This document shows, piece by piece, positions 51,577 through 61,351 of a DNA stretch of 64,000 nucleotides (position 1 is the stretch's first letter; every line of letters starts with the position of its first letter). A model generated the notes under the pieces. It was not told the origin of the DNA and did no database searches. It saw nothing but the letters and a program-made list of their open reading frames with translations. The position numbers and the translations under genes were made by a program. This DNA comes from an uncultured Mycoplasmatota bacterium (GTDB lineage: Bacteria > Bacillota_I > Bacilli_A > RF39 > UBA660), in NCBI GenBank assembly GCA_947056845.1, contig CAMSCJ010000001.1, positions 32,442-96,441 of the forward strand. Reading direction: 5' to 3'.

Positions 51577-53050
51577 ATATAACTATAGCAAATAAATTAC
51601 CAGATCCTTTATTAACAAGTTTTGATAAAGTCTGTTGCAATTTGTATCGTGCATTTTCTGGCATCATTGATAATTTAGCTTGAATTCCTTCCTTAACAAT
51701 GACATCTAAACTTCTACCAAAAATTTCACTTTTCCAAATATTTCCTGCCTCACTATCCTTGTCTTTCATTAGATAGTCAATAAGCTCTTTACTTTGAATT
51801 TCTGAACCAATAATCGGTTCAAAGGTTGATTCAACATCGACTCTAATCATATGTATAGAAGGAGCAACCGCTTTTAATTTTATACCATAACGACTACCTT
51901 GCTTAATAATTTCTGGTGTATCTAATTTCATATCAGCTAAACTTGGAGATGCAACTCCATACCCTGTTGTCTTAACCATTTTTAAAGCAACTTTAATTTG
52001 ATCATACTCCTGTTTAGCTTCATTATAGTCTTGAAATAATGTTAGTAAATCGGCCCTATTTTCAATATTAATTCCTATAATATCTTTTAATACTTGGTTA
52101 TACAACTCATTAGGTGCATCTAGTGTTATTGTCACCTCACCAGTTGAAGTATTAACTTCTGATAAATATGCTTTACTAATATATTCACAATCAGTAAAAT
52201 ATGATGTTATATTCTCAATATCACGTAACTTATCAATCTCAATTACACTCTCACGTATTTTATCCATATAAACTTTTTTTAACCAATTATTTGGAGCTAA
52301 GCATGCTATCCATTCTGGCATATTAACTTTAACTTCCATAACTGGGAATTCATAAAGAGCTTCTCTTAAAATAGAATAAATATCTCTTTCAGTCATATTT
52401 TCAATACTTATTGGTAACACAGGAACACCATATTCCGTATTAAGTTTTTCAGCCAAACGTTCTGTTTCTGGTAACATTGGATGGGTAGAATTCATAACAA
52501 CTATAAAAGGTTTTCCTATTTCTTTTAGTTCCATTACTACACGTTGTTCAGCTTCAACATAATCACTACGGTTTAATTCGCCAATTGAACCATCAGTTGT
52601 TACCACAATTCCAATCGTCGAATGGTCTTTAATAACCTTTTCAGTTCCAATTTCGGCTGCCTCTATAAAAGGTATTTCTTCATCATACCAAGGGGTCTTA
52701 ACCATTCTAGGACCATTTTCATCCTCATAACCTTTGCAATTAGGTATTACATACCCTACACAGTCAACTAACCTAATATTAGCTGAAAAATCATCAATAA
52801 AAATTTTAGCTGCATTACTAGGAACAAATTTAGGTTCAGTTGTCATAATCATTTTTCCTTGAGCACTCTGTGGTATTTCATCTAAAGCACGTTTTTTTTC
52901 ATATTCATCTTCAATATTAGGAACAACTAAATTTTCAATAACTTTTTTTATAAATGTTGATTTACCGGTTCTAACAGCTCCAACAACACCTAAATAAATA
53001 TCTCCACCAGTACGCTCTGTAATACTTTTTATAATCTCTATTTTTTCCAT
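51575..53050 (-). CDS. spoIVA: Stage IV sporulation protein A (SpoIVA)
   Basis: 491 residues from the ATG at 53050 (MEKIEIIKSITERTGGDIYL), six codons inside the longest frame, matching the usual SpoIVA start and preceded by AGGGA. TRAFAC GTPase-like ATPase head: GVVGAVRTGKSTFIKKVIE, DCVGYVIPNCKGYED, GIVVTTDGSIGELNRSDY. The middle and C-terminal polymerisation domains are complete. SpoIVA hydrolyses ATP to polymerise on the forespore outer membrane and forms the basement layer of the spore coat. A SigE-like promoter lies just upstream. Confidence 0.97.
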   Translation of the reverse strand: MEKIEIIKSITERTGGDIYLGVVGAVRTGKSTFIKKVIENLVVPNIEDEYEKKRALDEIPQSAQGKMIMTTEPKFVPSNAAKIFIDDFSANIRLVDCVGYVIPNCKGYEDENGPRMVKTPWYDEEIPFIEAAEIGTEKVIKDHSTIGIVVTTDGSIGELNRSDYVEAEQRVVMELKEIGKPFIVVMNSTHPMLPETERLAEKLNTEYGVPVLPISIENMTERDIYSILREALYEFPVMEVKVNMPEWIACLAPNNWLKKVYMDKIRESVIEIDKLRDIENITSYFTDCEYISKAYLSEVNTSTGEVTITLDAPNELYNQVLKDIIGINIENRADLLTLFQDYNEAKQEYDQIKVALKMVKTTGYGVASPSLADMKLDTPEIIKQGSRYGIKLKAVAPSIHMIRVDVESTFEPIIGSEIQSKELIDYLMKDKDSEAGNIWKSEIFGRSLDVIVKEGIQAKLSMMPENARYKLQQTLSKLVNKGSGNLFAIVI

Positions 53051-53078
53051 ATATTCCCTACTTTCCATAATTCACTTA

Positions 53079-53107
53079 ATTATATTATAAGCATAAATAA
53101 AATATGA
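53079..53107 (-). promoter_or_regulatory. SigE-like promoter of spoIVA
   Basis: Minus-strand TCATATT, 14 bases, AATATAAT: the -35 fits the SigE pattern KMATATT fully and the -10 matches CATACAHT at 6 of 8 positions. ATG is about 29 bases downstream. Confidence 0.5.
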
Positions 53108-53135
53108 AAAAAAGTAATTAAAATTTAATTACTTT
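53105..53135 (-). terminator. Intrinsic terminator after leuS
   Basis: Minus-strand AAAGTAATTAAA / TTTAATTACTTT perfect 12-bp arms then a T run; abuts the SigE-like promoter. Confidence 0.8.
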
Positions 53136-55522
53136 ATAACAATATTAACAATTTTTGATTGAATGACAATAATTTTAACAATCTCTTTTCCATCAATAAA
53201 TTTTTTAACATTATCTATTTCAAGGGCTAATGCTTCCATTTCCTCTTTAGAAGTATTAATATCTACTTCTAACTTTCCTCTAACCTTACCATTAACTTGA
53301 ACAACCATTTGATACTTTGTTTCTTTAGTTTTTTCAATATCAAATGTTGGCCATTCAGCATAACTAATCGTATTATGGTTTCCTAAAATTTCCCATAATT
53401 CCTCTGTAATATGAGGTGCGATTGGGTTAAATATTTTTAAGAAATTTAGGGCATAATCAATAGGAAATATTTCTTCTTTATAAACAGCATTTATAAAAAT
53501 CATCATTTGACTAATAGCTGTATTAAAATTCATCGTCTCATAATCTTCTGTAACTTTTTTTACGGTTTGGTGATAAATTTTTTCTAGATTTTTATTATCG
53601 GCTGCTTTAATTTTCCCTTCCTCTACATATAAACGCCAAATACGATCTAAAAATTTCTTTGAACCTTCAATGCTATTTGGATCCCATGGTTTAGCTGCAT
53701 CAATTGGTCCCATAAACATTTCATGAAGTCTTAAGCTATCAGCTCCATAAAGTTTTACCATATCATCAGGGTTGATAACATTTCCTTTAGATTTACTCAT
53801 TTTTTCGCCATTAGAGCCTAATATCATACCCTGATGGCGCAATTTTTTAAATGGCTCTTTAGTTGTTGTATAACCTTTATCATATAGATAATTATTCCAA
53901 AATCGCGAATATAATAAATGCCCTACTGCATGTTCTGGCCCGCCAACATATAAATCAACTGGCATCCAATATTCTAATAATTTTTTGTTAGCAAGTTCTT
54001 CATTATTATCGGGATCAATATATCTTAAAAAATACCAGCTTGATCCAGCTGAACCTGGCATTGTACTAGTTTCCCTTTTTCCTTTAATACCATCAACACT
54101 AATATTAACCCAATCTTCAGCTTTATTAAGTGGACTTGCCCCGGTTTTACTTGGGCTATAATCTTCTAAGGTAGGTAAGACTAGTGGTAGATCTGAATCG
54201 TCTAAAACAATGTCTGTATTATTTTCTAAATGAACAATAGGAATAGGCTCTCCCCAATATCTTTGACGAGCAAAAATCCATTCTCTTAAGCGATAATTAA
54301 TTTTTTTACTACCTAATTTTCTTTCTTCTAGCCAATTAATCATTTTATCAATAGCGTCTTTTTTATTTAAGCCATTTAGAAAATCAGAGTTAATATGAAT
54401 GCCATCACCAACATAAGGCAATTGCGTATCATTATTATCTTGAATAACGGGAACTACATCAATATTAAATTTTTGGGCAAATTCAAAATCTCGTTCATCA
54501 TGTGCTGGAACAGCCATAATAGCACCAGTTCCGTAGGTTGCTAAAACGTAATCAGCAATCCAAATAGGAATTTTTTTATTATTAACGGGATTAACTGCAT
54601 AGCTACCTGTAAAAACACCGGTTTTTTCCTTACTTAATTCTGTACGTTCTAGTTCACTTTTACTTGCACATATATCTTTATATTTTTTTACATCTTCTAA
54701 ATATTTTTCAGTAGTTATTTTATCAACCAAATCATGTTCTGGTGAAAGTACACAGTAAGTAGCACCAAATAAAGTATCAGGTCTAGTTGTAAAAACAGTA
54801 AAATCATAATCTGTATTATCAACTTTAAAATTAACATGGGCACCTACTGATTTTCCAATCCAATTACGTTGCATTTCCTTAGTTGATTCTGGCCAATCAA
54901 GATCATCTAATCCCTCTAGCAATCTATCTGCATATTTAGGAATATCAATAACCCATTGTTTCATATTCTTTCTAACAACAGGAAATCCCCCACGCTCACT
55001 TTTACCATCAATAATCTCATCATTAGCTAAAACAGTTCCTAATTCTTCACACCAATTAACTGGCATATCAATATTTTTAGCTAATCCATCATTATACAAT
55101 TGTTTAAAGATCCATTGTGTCCATTTATAAAAGCTAGGATCACACGTGGAAACTTGCCTATCCCAATCAAACGAAAAACCTAACATTTTTAATTGTTTAG
55201 TAAAAGTCTCAATATTTTTCTTTGTAAATCCTTCAGGATGATTACCTGTTTTAATCGCATATTGTTCAGCAGGAAGCCCAAACGAATCAAAACCCATAGG
55301 ATGTAAAACGTTAAAGCCTTGCATTCTTTTCATACGTGATATAATATCAGTTGCTGTGTACCCTTCAGGATGTCCTATATGTAATCCTTGTCCTGATGGA
55401 TAAGGGAACATATCCAATGCATAATATTTAGGCTTACTAAAATCCCAAATATCTGTTTTAAAGGTTTTATTTTCTTCCCAATATGTTTGCCATTTTTTTT
55501 CTATTTTTTGAAAATCATACAT
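53129..55522 (-). CDS. leuS: Leucyl-tRNA synthetase
   Basis: 797 residues. Class I motifs: [20 protein letters not shown] (HIGH) and [16 protein letters not shown] (KMSKS); editing domain around [20 protein letters not shown]; anticodon-binding and C-terminal domains ([15 protein letters not shown]) complete. Charges tRNA-Leu. Second gene of an operon whose leader carries a T-box that senses uncharged tRNA-Leu. Confidence 0.98.
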   Translation of the reverse strand: MYDFQKIEKKWQTYWEENKTFKTDIWDFSKPKYYALDMFPYPSGQGLHIGHPEGYTATDIISRMKRMQGFNVLHPMGFDSFGLPAEQYAIKTGNHPEGFTKKNIETFTKQLKMLGFSFDWDRQVSTCDPSFYKWTQWIFKQLYNDGLAKNIDMPVNWCEELGTVLANDEIIDGKSERGGFPVVRKNMKQWVIDIPKYADRLLEGLDDLDWPESTKEMQRNWIGKSVGAHVNFKVDNTDYDFTVFTTRPDTLFGATYCVLSPEHDLVDKITTEKYLEDVKKYKDICASKSELERTELSKEKTGVFTGSYAVNPVNNKKIPIWIADYVLATYGTGAIMAVPAHDERDFEFAQKFNIDVVPVIQDNNDTQLPYVGDGIHINSDFLNGLNKKDAIDKMINWLEERKLGSKKINYRLREWIFARQRYWGEPIPIVHLENNTDIVLDDSDLPLVLPTLEDYSPSKTGASPLNKAEDWVNISVDGIKGKRETSTMPGSAGSSWYFLRYIDPDNNEELANKKLLEYWMPVDLYVGGPEHAVGHLLYSRFWNNYLYDKGYTTTKEPFKKLRHQGMILGSNGEKMSKSKGNVINPDDMVKLYGADSLRLHEMFMGPIDAAKPWDPNSIEGSKKFLDRIWRLYVEEGKIKAADNKNLEKIYHQTVKKVTEDYETMNFNTAISQMMIFINAVYKEEIFPIDYALNFLKIFNPIAPHITEELWEILGNHNTISYAEWPTFDIEKTKETKYQMVVQVNGKVRGKLEVDINTSKEEMEALALEIDNVKKFIDGKEIVKIIVIQSKIVNIVIK

Positions 55523-55524
55523 AA

Positions 55525-55869
55525 TTATTTACCCTCTTTCTTTACTAAAGATTTTGCCAATAAATGATATCCTATTAATATCAATGGAAATAGAGCAACA
55601 AAACCAAATAGCATTTTTAAAATAAATTTATCAATAAATAAAACAATTATAAACGTAGTTGAAATTATCACACTATTACATAAAGCTATCCTATTAGATA
55701 ACATACGTAAATCAATAGTTTCTATATTGATATGATATCGATTAATTAAATATCTAACTTCCAAGCTTTTTTTTAATTTTTCACTCGCTTTTTTTCGTTT
55801 TACAACAAATAAAAAATAAATTATATAAATGAATATAAAAGTAATAATATAAGTAATTAAGTATTTCAT
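55525..55869 (-). CDS. Hypothetical membrane protein in the leuS operon
   Basis: 114 residues, ATG after AGGAGG. N-terminal span ([20 protein letters not shown]), a basic cytoplasmic loop ([19 protein letters not shown]), and two further adjacent spans. It begins directly after the T-box terminator and ends two bases before leuS, so it is under leucine-tRNA control. No family recognised; conserved small membrane proteins in this position are known in related gut Firmicutes but are uncharacterised. Confidence 0.65.
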   Translation of the reverse strand: MKYLITYIITFIFIYIIYFLFVVKRKKASEKLKKSLEVRYLINRYHINIETIDLRMLSNRIALCNSVIISTTFIIVLFIDKFILKMLFGFVALFPLILIGYHLLAKSLVKKEGK

Positions 55870-55886
55870 AACTCCTCCTTAAAACA

Positions 55887-56112
55887 CAAAAAAGATATTA
55901 ATCTTTAAGGACGAGTTAACCCGCGGTACCACCTTAATTCATAATAATCTTTATGCTCTTAATATTTTTAACGCAAATATACGTCATATATTTATCATAT
56001 ATGAAACTCAGAAAGTAAGTTCATAATTTAATATTAAAAGTTTGCACCAACCACTTTTTCTCTAAAAATATTATAATTATTACTACTCTTTCGTTAATGT
56101 CTTTAATAAACT
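55887..56112 (-). ncRNA. T-box leader (leucine)
   Basis: The conserved T-box sequence AAGGTGGTACCGCGG is at 55921-55935 on the minus strand. Upstream, AGAGAAAAAGTGGTTGGTG (apical stem I) and GAAAG...CTTTC (stem I base) are visible; the specifier region GAACTTACTTTC offers CTT or TTA, both Leu. A terminator hairpin AAAGAT/ATCTTT with T run (55888-55906) follows. Uncharged tRNA-Leu would bind specifier and T-box and prevent termination. Confidence 0.92.
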
Positions 56113-56118
56113 AAAAAG

Positions 56119-56147
56119 ATTATAGCATATTTACCCATTTAATTCAA
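56119..56147 (-). promoter_or_regulatory. Promoter of the T-box/leuS operon
   Basis: Minus-strand TTGAAT, 17 bases, TATAAT. Confidence 0.7.
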
Positions 56148-56253
56148 TAGCGTTTTTTACTTTGCTACTTAATTAATCTTTTATATTTTCTACAAAATTC
56201 TCTATAATAATCACCATTATAAAATCTAATTTATAAAAATTTTATAGAAAACA

Positions 56254-56281
56254 ACAAAAAAGAATAACTAATTATTCTTTT
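56254..56281 (-). terminator. Intrinsic terminator after the GH31 gene
   Basis: Minus-strand AAAAGAATAA / TTATTCTTTT stem, four-base loop, T run; overlaps the stop codon. Between it and the leuS promoter (56,148-56,253) nothing else is seen. Confidence 0.75.
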
Positions 56282-58706
56282 AAACTTCACTAATATACTC
56301 TAGTAGTTTTAAAAATAGTCGAATAAACTTTCTTTCTAAACCAACTCTTTTTAATTTACGAAGCGAAATCCTTTTTTTCTTAAGCGGTAATTCACTAAAG
56401 ATAATTTGATCTATCGTTTCCTTCATTTCTGTTTCAATTTGCAAATCGTATAAAATTGACTGAATTTCTTCATTAATCAATCTAACTGCATCTATCTCGA
56501 TATTTTTTCCCTTACAATTAAGCGTTAATTGACCAATTGTTGGCACATCATTTATCTCAACAACAAAGTCATTTTCTTCAATATAACTTTTATATTGTAC
56601 TGGTTCATTATTAAAATAAATAATAACATCATTGGCTTCTTTTGTATTTCTAAATCTAACTTTATAATTACGCTTTTCAGGTACAATTCCACTTTTACCT
56701 TCTAAGGCCCTAATAATAACTGTATAATTATTTGGTAAATAATTATATTCAATTGATGACTTTAAATAATAACCAGTTTTATAAAGATCACTAACACCAT
56801 CATCTTCATATAATTCATATTTATTACTTCGTCCAGGAAAGATTTGAATTTCCATATTTTTAGGTGGTGTTGTATCATTTATATTATCATTATCACCCAA
56901 TGTAATAATTGAACCAGCCTTTGCAAAAACAGGATAATCATCATCTTTAAAGAATGATACATAGTTTTTACCACCAGGAAATTTTTTCCCTGTAACAAAA
57001 TCATACCAAATCCCTTCTGGCATATAAAATTTATGAATAACTCTTTGCATAACAGATTCTTTTTTATTTATAATTGGGCAAATGAATAACTCACTACCTA
57101 AATAATATTCATTGCGATAAATTGGATCGTCATACATGTCGGGATTTTTATAGTAGATTGGTTGAATAACAGGAATACCATGTTTATGATATTTATATGC
57201 TTCTGTATATAAATAAGGAATTAGTCGATGACGCAATTGCAAATAATCCTTAACAATATTGTAAGTTTTATAACCCCATTTCCATGGTTCTCGTCGATAA
57301 TATTTCCCTTTTTCACTACCAAATTTTAGAATTGGACTGAATGTACCTAATTGGACATAACGTGTATATAGTTCATCATCTTCTATACCTTTATAAAACC
57401 CTCCAATATCATGGCTCCACCAACTTACACCATTATTAGCAGCACTAGCATTATGAATCGGAATTAGTTTTAAGGTATCCCAGCTGACAGTACTTTTCCC
57501 TGAATATAAAACAGGGTAGCGATGTGGCGCAATTAAAGAATTAGTTGTAAGTAGCATTGGTCTTCTTTTATAATTTCGCATCATATCGTAAAAGTGATAA
57601 TGATTTAAAATCCACAAGTCATCATTTTTTTTAGGGTTATTATAATCCAACCAAAAAAAATCAACATCTAAATTATCTAATGGATGAATAAGAAGTTTTA
57701 AATATACATCCAAAAACTTAGGGTCTAAAACATTAAAAGGAATAATTGTTCCAGGCTTAACTTGTAAATATTCACATATCTTATTATAATAAACTTCATA
57801 AGGGTAAATTCCCGAACTTGGGTCAATATTTAATCCTAATCTAATCCCCTTAGAGTGAAGATAACTAATTGTTTCTTTGGGATTCTTTATTAAAGTATTG
57901 TTAAATGTGAATCCTGTTTCAATATTTGATATTTCATCATACTTATTTAGATGCCATTCATTATTTAAAACAATAACAGAAAGAGGAATATTTTTATTTT
58001 CAAAGTTACAAACCAACTCATTTAAACTATCATCAGTATATGAAATATTACGACTCCACCAGTTTCCTAAGGCATACCTCGGAATTAAAGCAGGATATCC
58101 AGTTAGACGATAATAATCATCTAAGCAACCTTGAAAGTTTTTATAATACATAAATAGATATAAATCAATATCATTTTTGTCTTTATTACGTTCAATTACA
58201 CTACCAGTCTCTTCAATTATTAAACTTTTTGAATCATCAATACTAACAAAGCCATCAATAGAATATAGGCCTTTTTTATACTTAACTCTATGTTTTTTTC
58301 CCTTATTCTCATATAGTTCTAAGCCTGGACTACCATAATTGCGCACTTCAGGATGACCATAATACCAAATACGATCACTACCTAATAATTCTACCTTTAA
58401 ATTAGCTGTCGGATTTATTTTTGTCGCAGCAAATGGTTTATCTTTTAAATAAGTTAAACAAAAATATTTAGTAGTTATTTCCAAGTATTTTGCATCCTGT
58501 TTAATCTTAAAATCTGTTACACCCAAATCTCTATGCCAAGCAAATTGGGTTGGCCGATCCTCAAAAATCCCGTTTTCACTATACTCTAATCTAACTAATC
58601 TTTCTGTAATAACAGAAATACGATACTTTTGTCCTGCAATTATACATTTTGGATTAACTTTAGATAGAGCATAATCTATTTCAAATTGCTCACCAATTTT
58701 ATACAT
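56280..58706 (-). CDS. GH31-family alpha-glycosidase
   Basis: 808 residues. N-terminal beta-sandwich (~1-200) with FCLTYLKDKPFAA-type strands; (beta/alpha)8 barrel ~210-560 with DVDFFWLDYNNP (nucleophile Asp), STVSWDTLK (acid/base Asp), SWWSHDIGGFYKG and RHRLIPYLYTEAYK; then beta-sandwich C-terminal domains, and an extra helical tail of ~70 residues. No signal peptide, so it acts on imported oligosaccharides. Family members cleave alpha-glucosides or alpha-xylosides; the exact substrate is open. ATG after GAGGGG. Confidence 0.9.
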   Translation of the reverse strand: MYKIGEQFEIDYALSKVNPKCIIAGQKYRISVITERLVRLEYSENGIFEDRPTQFAWHRDLGVTDFKIKQDAKYLEITTKYFCLTYLKDKPFAATKINPTANLKVELLGSDRIWYYGHPEVRNYGSPGLELYENKGKKHRVKYKKGLYSIDGFVSIDDSKSLIIEETGSVIERNKDKNDIDLYLFMYYKNFQGCLDDYYRLTGYPALIPRYALGNWWSRNISYTDDSLNELVCNFENKNIPLSVIVLNNEWHLNKYDEISNIETGFTFNNTLIKNPKETISYLHSKGIRLGLNIDPSSGIYPYEVYYNKICEYLQVKPGTIIPFNVLDPKFLDVYLKLLIHPLDNLDVDFFWLDYNNPKKNDDLWILNHYHFYDMMRNYKRRPMLLTTNSLIAPHRYPVLYSGKSTVSWDTLKLIPIHNASAANNGVSWWSHDIGGFYKGIEDDELYTRYVQLGTFSPILKFGSEKGKYYRREPWKWGYKTYNIVKDYLQLRHRLIPYLYTEAYKYHKHGIPVIQPIYYKNPDMYDDPIYRNEYYLGSELFICPIINKKESVMQRVIHKFYMPEGIWYDFVTGKKFPGGKNYVSFFKDDDYPVFAKAGSIITLGDNDNINDTTPPKNMEIQIFPGRSNKYELYEDDGVSDLYKTGYYLKSSIEYNYLPNNYTVIIRALEGKSGIVPEKRNYKVRFRNTKEANDVIIYFNNEPVQYKSYIEENDFVVEINDVPTIGQLTLNCKGKNIEIDAVRLINEEIQSILYDLQIETEMKETIDQIIFSELPLKKKRISLRKLKRVGLERKFIRLFLKLLEYISEV

Positions 58707-58729
58707 AAATTCAACCCCTCATATATTTA

Positions 58730-59170
58730 TTATTCATTCTTTTTATTCATTTTTCTTATTCTTTTTAATATAAATAGTATTATAAATAGTAACACAATTA
58801 TGATTGTGGCAATTACATAATTATATAAATTAGTAGGTTCCTCTAATTTTTCTTCAACTACTTCTTCTTTATCTAAAATGTTAGCAAAAATATATTCTCC
58901 ACTTTCTTTAGAATATAAGAAGTATTCTCTCGCATATCTCGCTTTATATTCATCATTTTTTAACTTAGATAATTCTTTAGTTAAATTAGTTTCAGTTTCT
59001 TGTAATTTAGTTAAATTGTTTTGTAAGGTTTGTTGTTCTAAACTAAGATTCTTAATATTTAGTAGCATGGAAAAAGCACTGAAAATAAAGTATGATATCA
59101 CTACAACACTAAGACCACCAAAAATAATAAGTCTTCTTTTTGATTCTTTTGTAACTTTTCTTTTCACCAC
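58730..59170 (-). CDS. divIC: DivIC/FtsB-family septum protein with extra C-terminal span
   Basis: 146 residues. Basic start, first span (LIIFGGLSVVVISYFIFSAF), a coiled coil (LSLEQQTLQNNLTKLQETE, TNLTKELSKLK) and the DivIC end block EYKARYAREYFLYSKESGEY. Unusually a second span (YNYVIATIIIVLLFIILFIL) and a basic tail follow, where DivIC normally stops. It is where divIC belongs, after yabQ. Part of the division complex with DivIB and FtsL. Confidence 0.85.
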   Translation of the reverse strand: MVKRKVTKESKRRLIIFGGLSVVVISYFIFSAFSMLLNIKNLSLEQQTLQNNLTKLQETETNLTKELSKLKNDEYKARYAREYFLYSKESGEYIFANILDKEEVVEEKLEEPTNLYNYVIATIIIVLLFIILFILKRIRKMNKKNE

Positions 59171-59201
59171 ATAACCACCACCCTACCGTATAATCAGTAT
59201 A

Positions 59202-59489
59202 TCATTTTTTTATTTTTTTGGCAATAATACGATTAATACAAATGTCAACAAAAAAGCCGATTATTACCATGATAATTGAATATGGATGAAGAATGGCATT
59301 ATTGATTTTTTTGATACTAATAAAATAAGCTAATATAGCTATAATTATGATTAAAAAGGATGATAAAAATTTTATAAGGCGATTAGTACTATAAATAAAT
59401 TTATAATTGATATTTAAAAATATGGAAAAAATAAAACCATAAAAGAAAGAAAAAATAATTAAAATTATTTGTGTTTTTAAACTCATCAT
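59202..59489 (-). CDS. yabQ: Sporulation protein YabQ
   Basis: 95 residues, three hydrophobic segments, an FFYGFIFSIFLN start and loop typical of YabQ, an integral protein needed for cortex formation. Shorter than usual. Overlaps yabP by four bases, the standard arrangement. Confidence 0.85.
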   Translation of the reverse strand: MMSLKTQIILIIFSFFYGFIFSIFLNINYKFIYSTNRLIKFLSSFLIIIIAILAYFISIKKINNAILHPYSIIMVIIGFFVDICINRIIAKKIKK

Positions 59490-59776
59490 TTAAATAGTTT
59501 ATTAAATACTCCATCTTCTTTATTTTTTTTAGATAAACTTTCCATATATGTTAAACTATTAACTTTACCTTTAATGGAAACATTTCCCTGATATGTATCT
59601 AATTTCACAATTTCTAAATCTTCACCTTTTAAAACGATATAGCCCATATTAGTTTCCATTAAAAATTCTTCATTATCAAAACTCTCAATTTTTTTTACAC
59701 CTGTAATAATTATATTTTTACGTTCACTTAAAGTAATAACATGTCCTAATGTATTAAAACTTTCTACCTTGTCCAT
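59486..59776 (-). CDS. yabP: Sporulation protein YabP
   Basis: 96 residues. ITLSERKNIIITGVKKIESF, TNMGYIVLKGEDLEIVKLD and QGNVSIKGKVNSLTYME are the YabP/YqfC family core. Mother-cell protein of unknown biochemistry required for spore development. ATG after AGGAGG; coupled to yabQ. Confidence 0.92.
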   Translation of the reverse strand: MDKVESFNTLGHVITLSERKNIIITGVKKIESFDNEEFLMETNMGYIVLKGEDLEIVKLDTYQGNVSIKGKVNSLTYMESLSKKNKEDGVFNKLFK

Positions 59777-59818
59777 ATAAACCTCCTAATTCAATATATG
59801 CTAAGAGAAAAAAAATAT

Positions 59819-59844
59819 TAAAAAAAAAACCAAATTATTGATTT
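59819..59844 (-). terminator. Intrinsic terminator after spoVG
   Basis: Minus-strand AAATCAA / TTTGGTTT weak stem with a TAA loop and a long T run. Confidence 0.6.
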
Positions 59845-59846
59845 TT

Positions 59847-60104
59847 TTATTCAGCTTCATTATAAGCATCAAGAATTGCTTTTTCAAACATTTCTCTTGT
59901 TTCTTGATTTATTGGATGAGCTACATCATGACGTTTAGTATCATCAATTTTGCGACTTGGCATAGCAATAAATAATTTGTCATCACCTTGAATAATTCTA
60001 ATATCACGAATAGCGAAACAATCGTCAATTACTACTGAGACAATCCCTTTCATTCTTGAGTTTTCCTTTTCTGTTTTATGAACATTTACAGATGTAATTT
60101 TCAA
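59847..60104 (-). CDS. spoVG: SpoVG, RNA-binding regulator
   Basis: 85 residues. MKITSVNVHKTEKENSRMKG, VSVVIDDCFAIRDIRIIQGD, MPSRKIDDTKRHDVAHPIN are SpoVG signatures, with the shortened C-terminus typical of many Firmicutes. Binds RNA/DNA and affects cell division, sporulation and virulence. Lies just downstream of veg, as in many Bacilli. Confidence 0.97.
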   Translation of the reverse strand: MKITSVNVHKTEKENSRMKGIVSVVIDDCFAIRDIRIIQGDDKLFIAMPSRKIDDTKRHDVAHPINQETREMFEKAILDAYNEAE

Positions 60105-60191
60105 GTAAATCTCTCCCTTCAGTCTATCTACTACAAGTTTATTTTATACCAAAAAAAATAGAAAATCAATAGTTATTTATAAAAATGCGTA

Positions 60192-60416
60192 TTAATAGTC
60201 GATTTTTATCGTTTTTGTGATAACATCAGAATATGAAAATGATTTAATCTCATTTTTTATTTTTGATTCTTTAATTTCAACTAAAAAAACATTTTTATAA
60301 AGTTCTTTTATTTTAGCATTATATTTTTCATATTTATTTCTCCCAAGACTACATTTTATAATTACATCTTTACCTAAATATTCATGAAGTCTACATCTAA
60401 TCTGTTCTACTGTCAC
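60192..60416 (-). CDS. veg: Veg protein
   Basis: 74 residues from the GTG at 60416, eight bases behind GAGGAGGAA; the ATG at 60491 lies inside yabG. TVEQIRCRLHEYLGKDV, KCSLGRNKYEKYNAKIK, ELYKNVFLVEI and SYSDVITKTI match Veg, a small conserved protein that stimulates biofilm formation in B. subtilis. Follows yabG. Confidence 0.92.
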   Translation of the reverse strand: MTVEQIRCRLHEYLGKDVIIKCSLGRNKYEKYNAKIKELYKNVFLVEIKESKIKNEIKSFSYSDVITKTIKIDY

Positions 60417-60426
60417 AAATTCCTCC

Positions 60427-61206
60427 TCATCTAGGGTACCCAATATACATGGTTCCCTTAGTTTTAATTCCACCCATTCCATCTTTACCATATTTAGTAT
60501 TTTCTAAAATATTAATTAAATCGATATCTTTACTAATATCAGATAAACTTATGCGAGTTGCTATAATAGCAGGATCTAGAGCATGGATATTAATCCGTTT
60601 AGGGCTAGAAGCAAAGTTAGCGCCAGCTTTTATTAATTCTTCATAATCTGATTGACAAGCACCAGCTATAATAATTAATTTTTCATGACTATGTTCATAT
60701 TTTCTAGCTTCTTTAATCGAAGCAACAAAATTTTGGCTATTTTTATAAGCCGACAAATCATCACGACCACCTTTTTTTTTATAATAAGCATCATGACCCG
60801 TTATAACTAATATATTAGGATTATGAAGTTCTAATAATTCACGAATTTTAAAAGGGACATTTTCTTCATCTTCCCTAACACCGATCGCCATTAAATTATC
60901 TTCTTCATAATATTTAAGACATTTATCTAAATACTCATTATCTCCATCAATATGTAATATTTTGCCTGGCAAATAAAAAAACTCACTACGGTCTAAGTCA
61001 AAATTGGGTTTTATCCGTTCTAAAAATTCTTGGTCCTCTTCAAATTCTTGATCATATATAATTAAATCATCAATAGGACTATCAGCAATTAGTCTAACAT
61101 TAATACCTTTTAAGTAGCAAATATCATTGTCAATTGATATAATTTTAAAAACCATATCATTATTATAAGAATTTCTAGTAACTAAGTCTCCTTCTTTAAA
61201 ATCCAT
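60427..61206 (-). CDS. yabG: Sporulation-specific cysteine protease YabG
   Basis: 259 residues. Start MDFKEGDLVTRNSYNNDMVF, then LPGKILHIDGDNEYLDKCLK, VPFKIRELLELHNPNILVIT, GHDAY, IIIAGACQSDYEELIKAGA (catalytic Cys region) and INIHALDPAIIATRIS are all YabG. Processes coat proteins and germination enzymes in the mother cell. Shortened at the C-terminus relative to B. subtilis. Confidence 0.96.
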   Translation of the reverse strand: MDFKEGDLVTRNSYNNDMVFKIISIDNDICYLKGINVRLIADSPIDDLIIYDQEFEEDQEFLERIKPNFDLDRSEFFYLPGKILHIDGDNEYLDKCLKYYEEDNLMAIGVREDEENVPFKIRELLELHNPNILVITGHDAYYKKKGGRDDLSAYKNSQNFVASIKEARKYEHSHEKLIIIAGACQSDYEELIKAGANFASSPKRINIHALDPAIIATRISLSDISKDIDLINILENTKYGKDGMGGIKTKGTMYIGYPR

Positions 61207-61303
61207 ATTTTATCACCAATATAATTTATGTCATTATAAAGATGTTTATGATAAAAAATGCAATAAATTCATTTCTAGCTCCATATTTTTTTGTAAAACA
61301 TTC

Positions 61304-61336
61304 AAAAAAAATCTTTAATTTTCATTAAAGATTTTT
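61304..61336 (-). terminator. Intrinsic terminator after the surface protein gene
   Basis: Minus-strand AAAAATCTTTAA / TTAAAGATTTTT stem with a six-base loop. Confidence 0.8.
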
Positions 61337-61351
61337 AGCTTAATAAACTTA

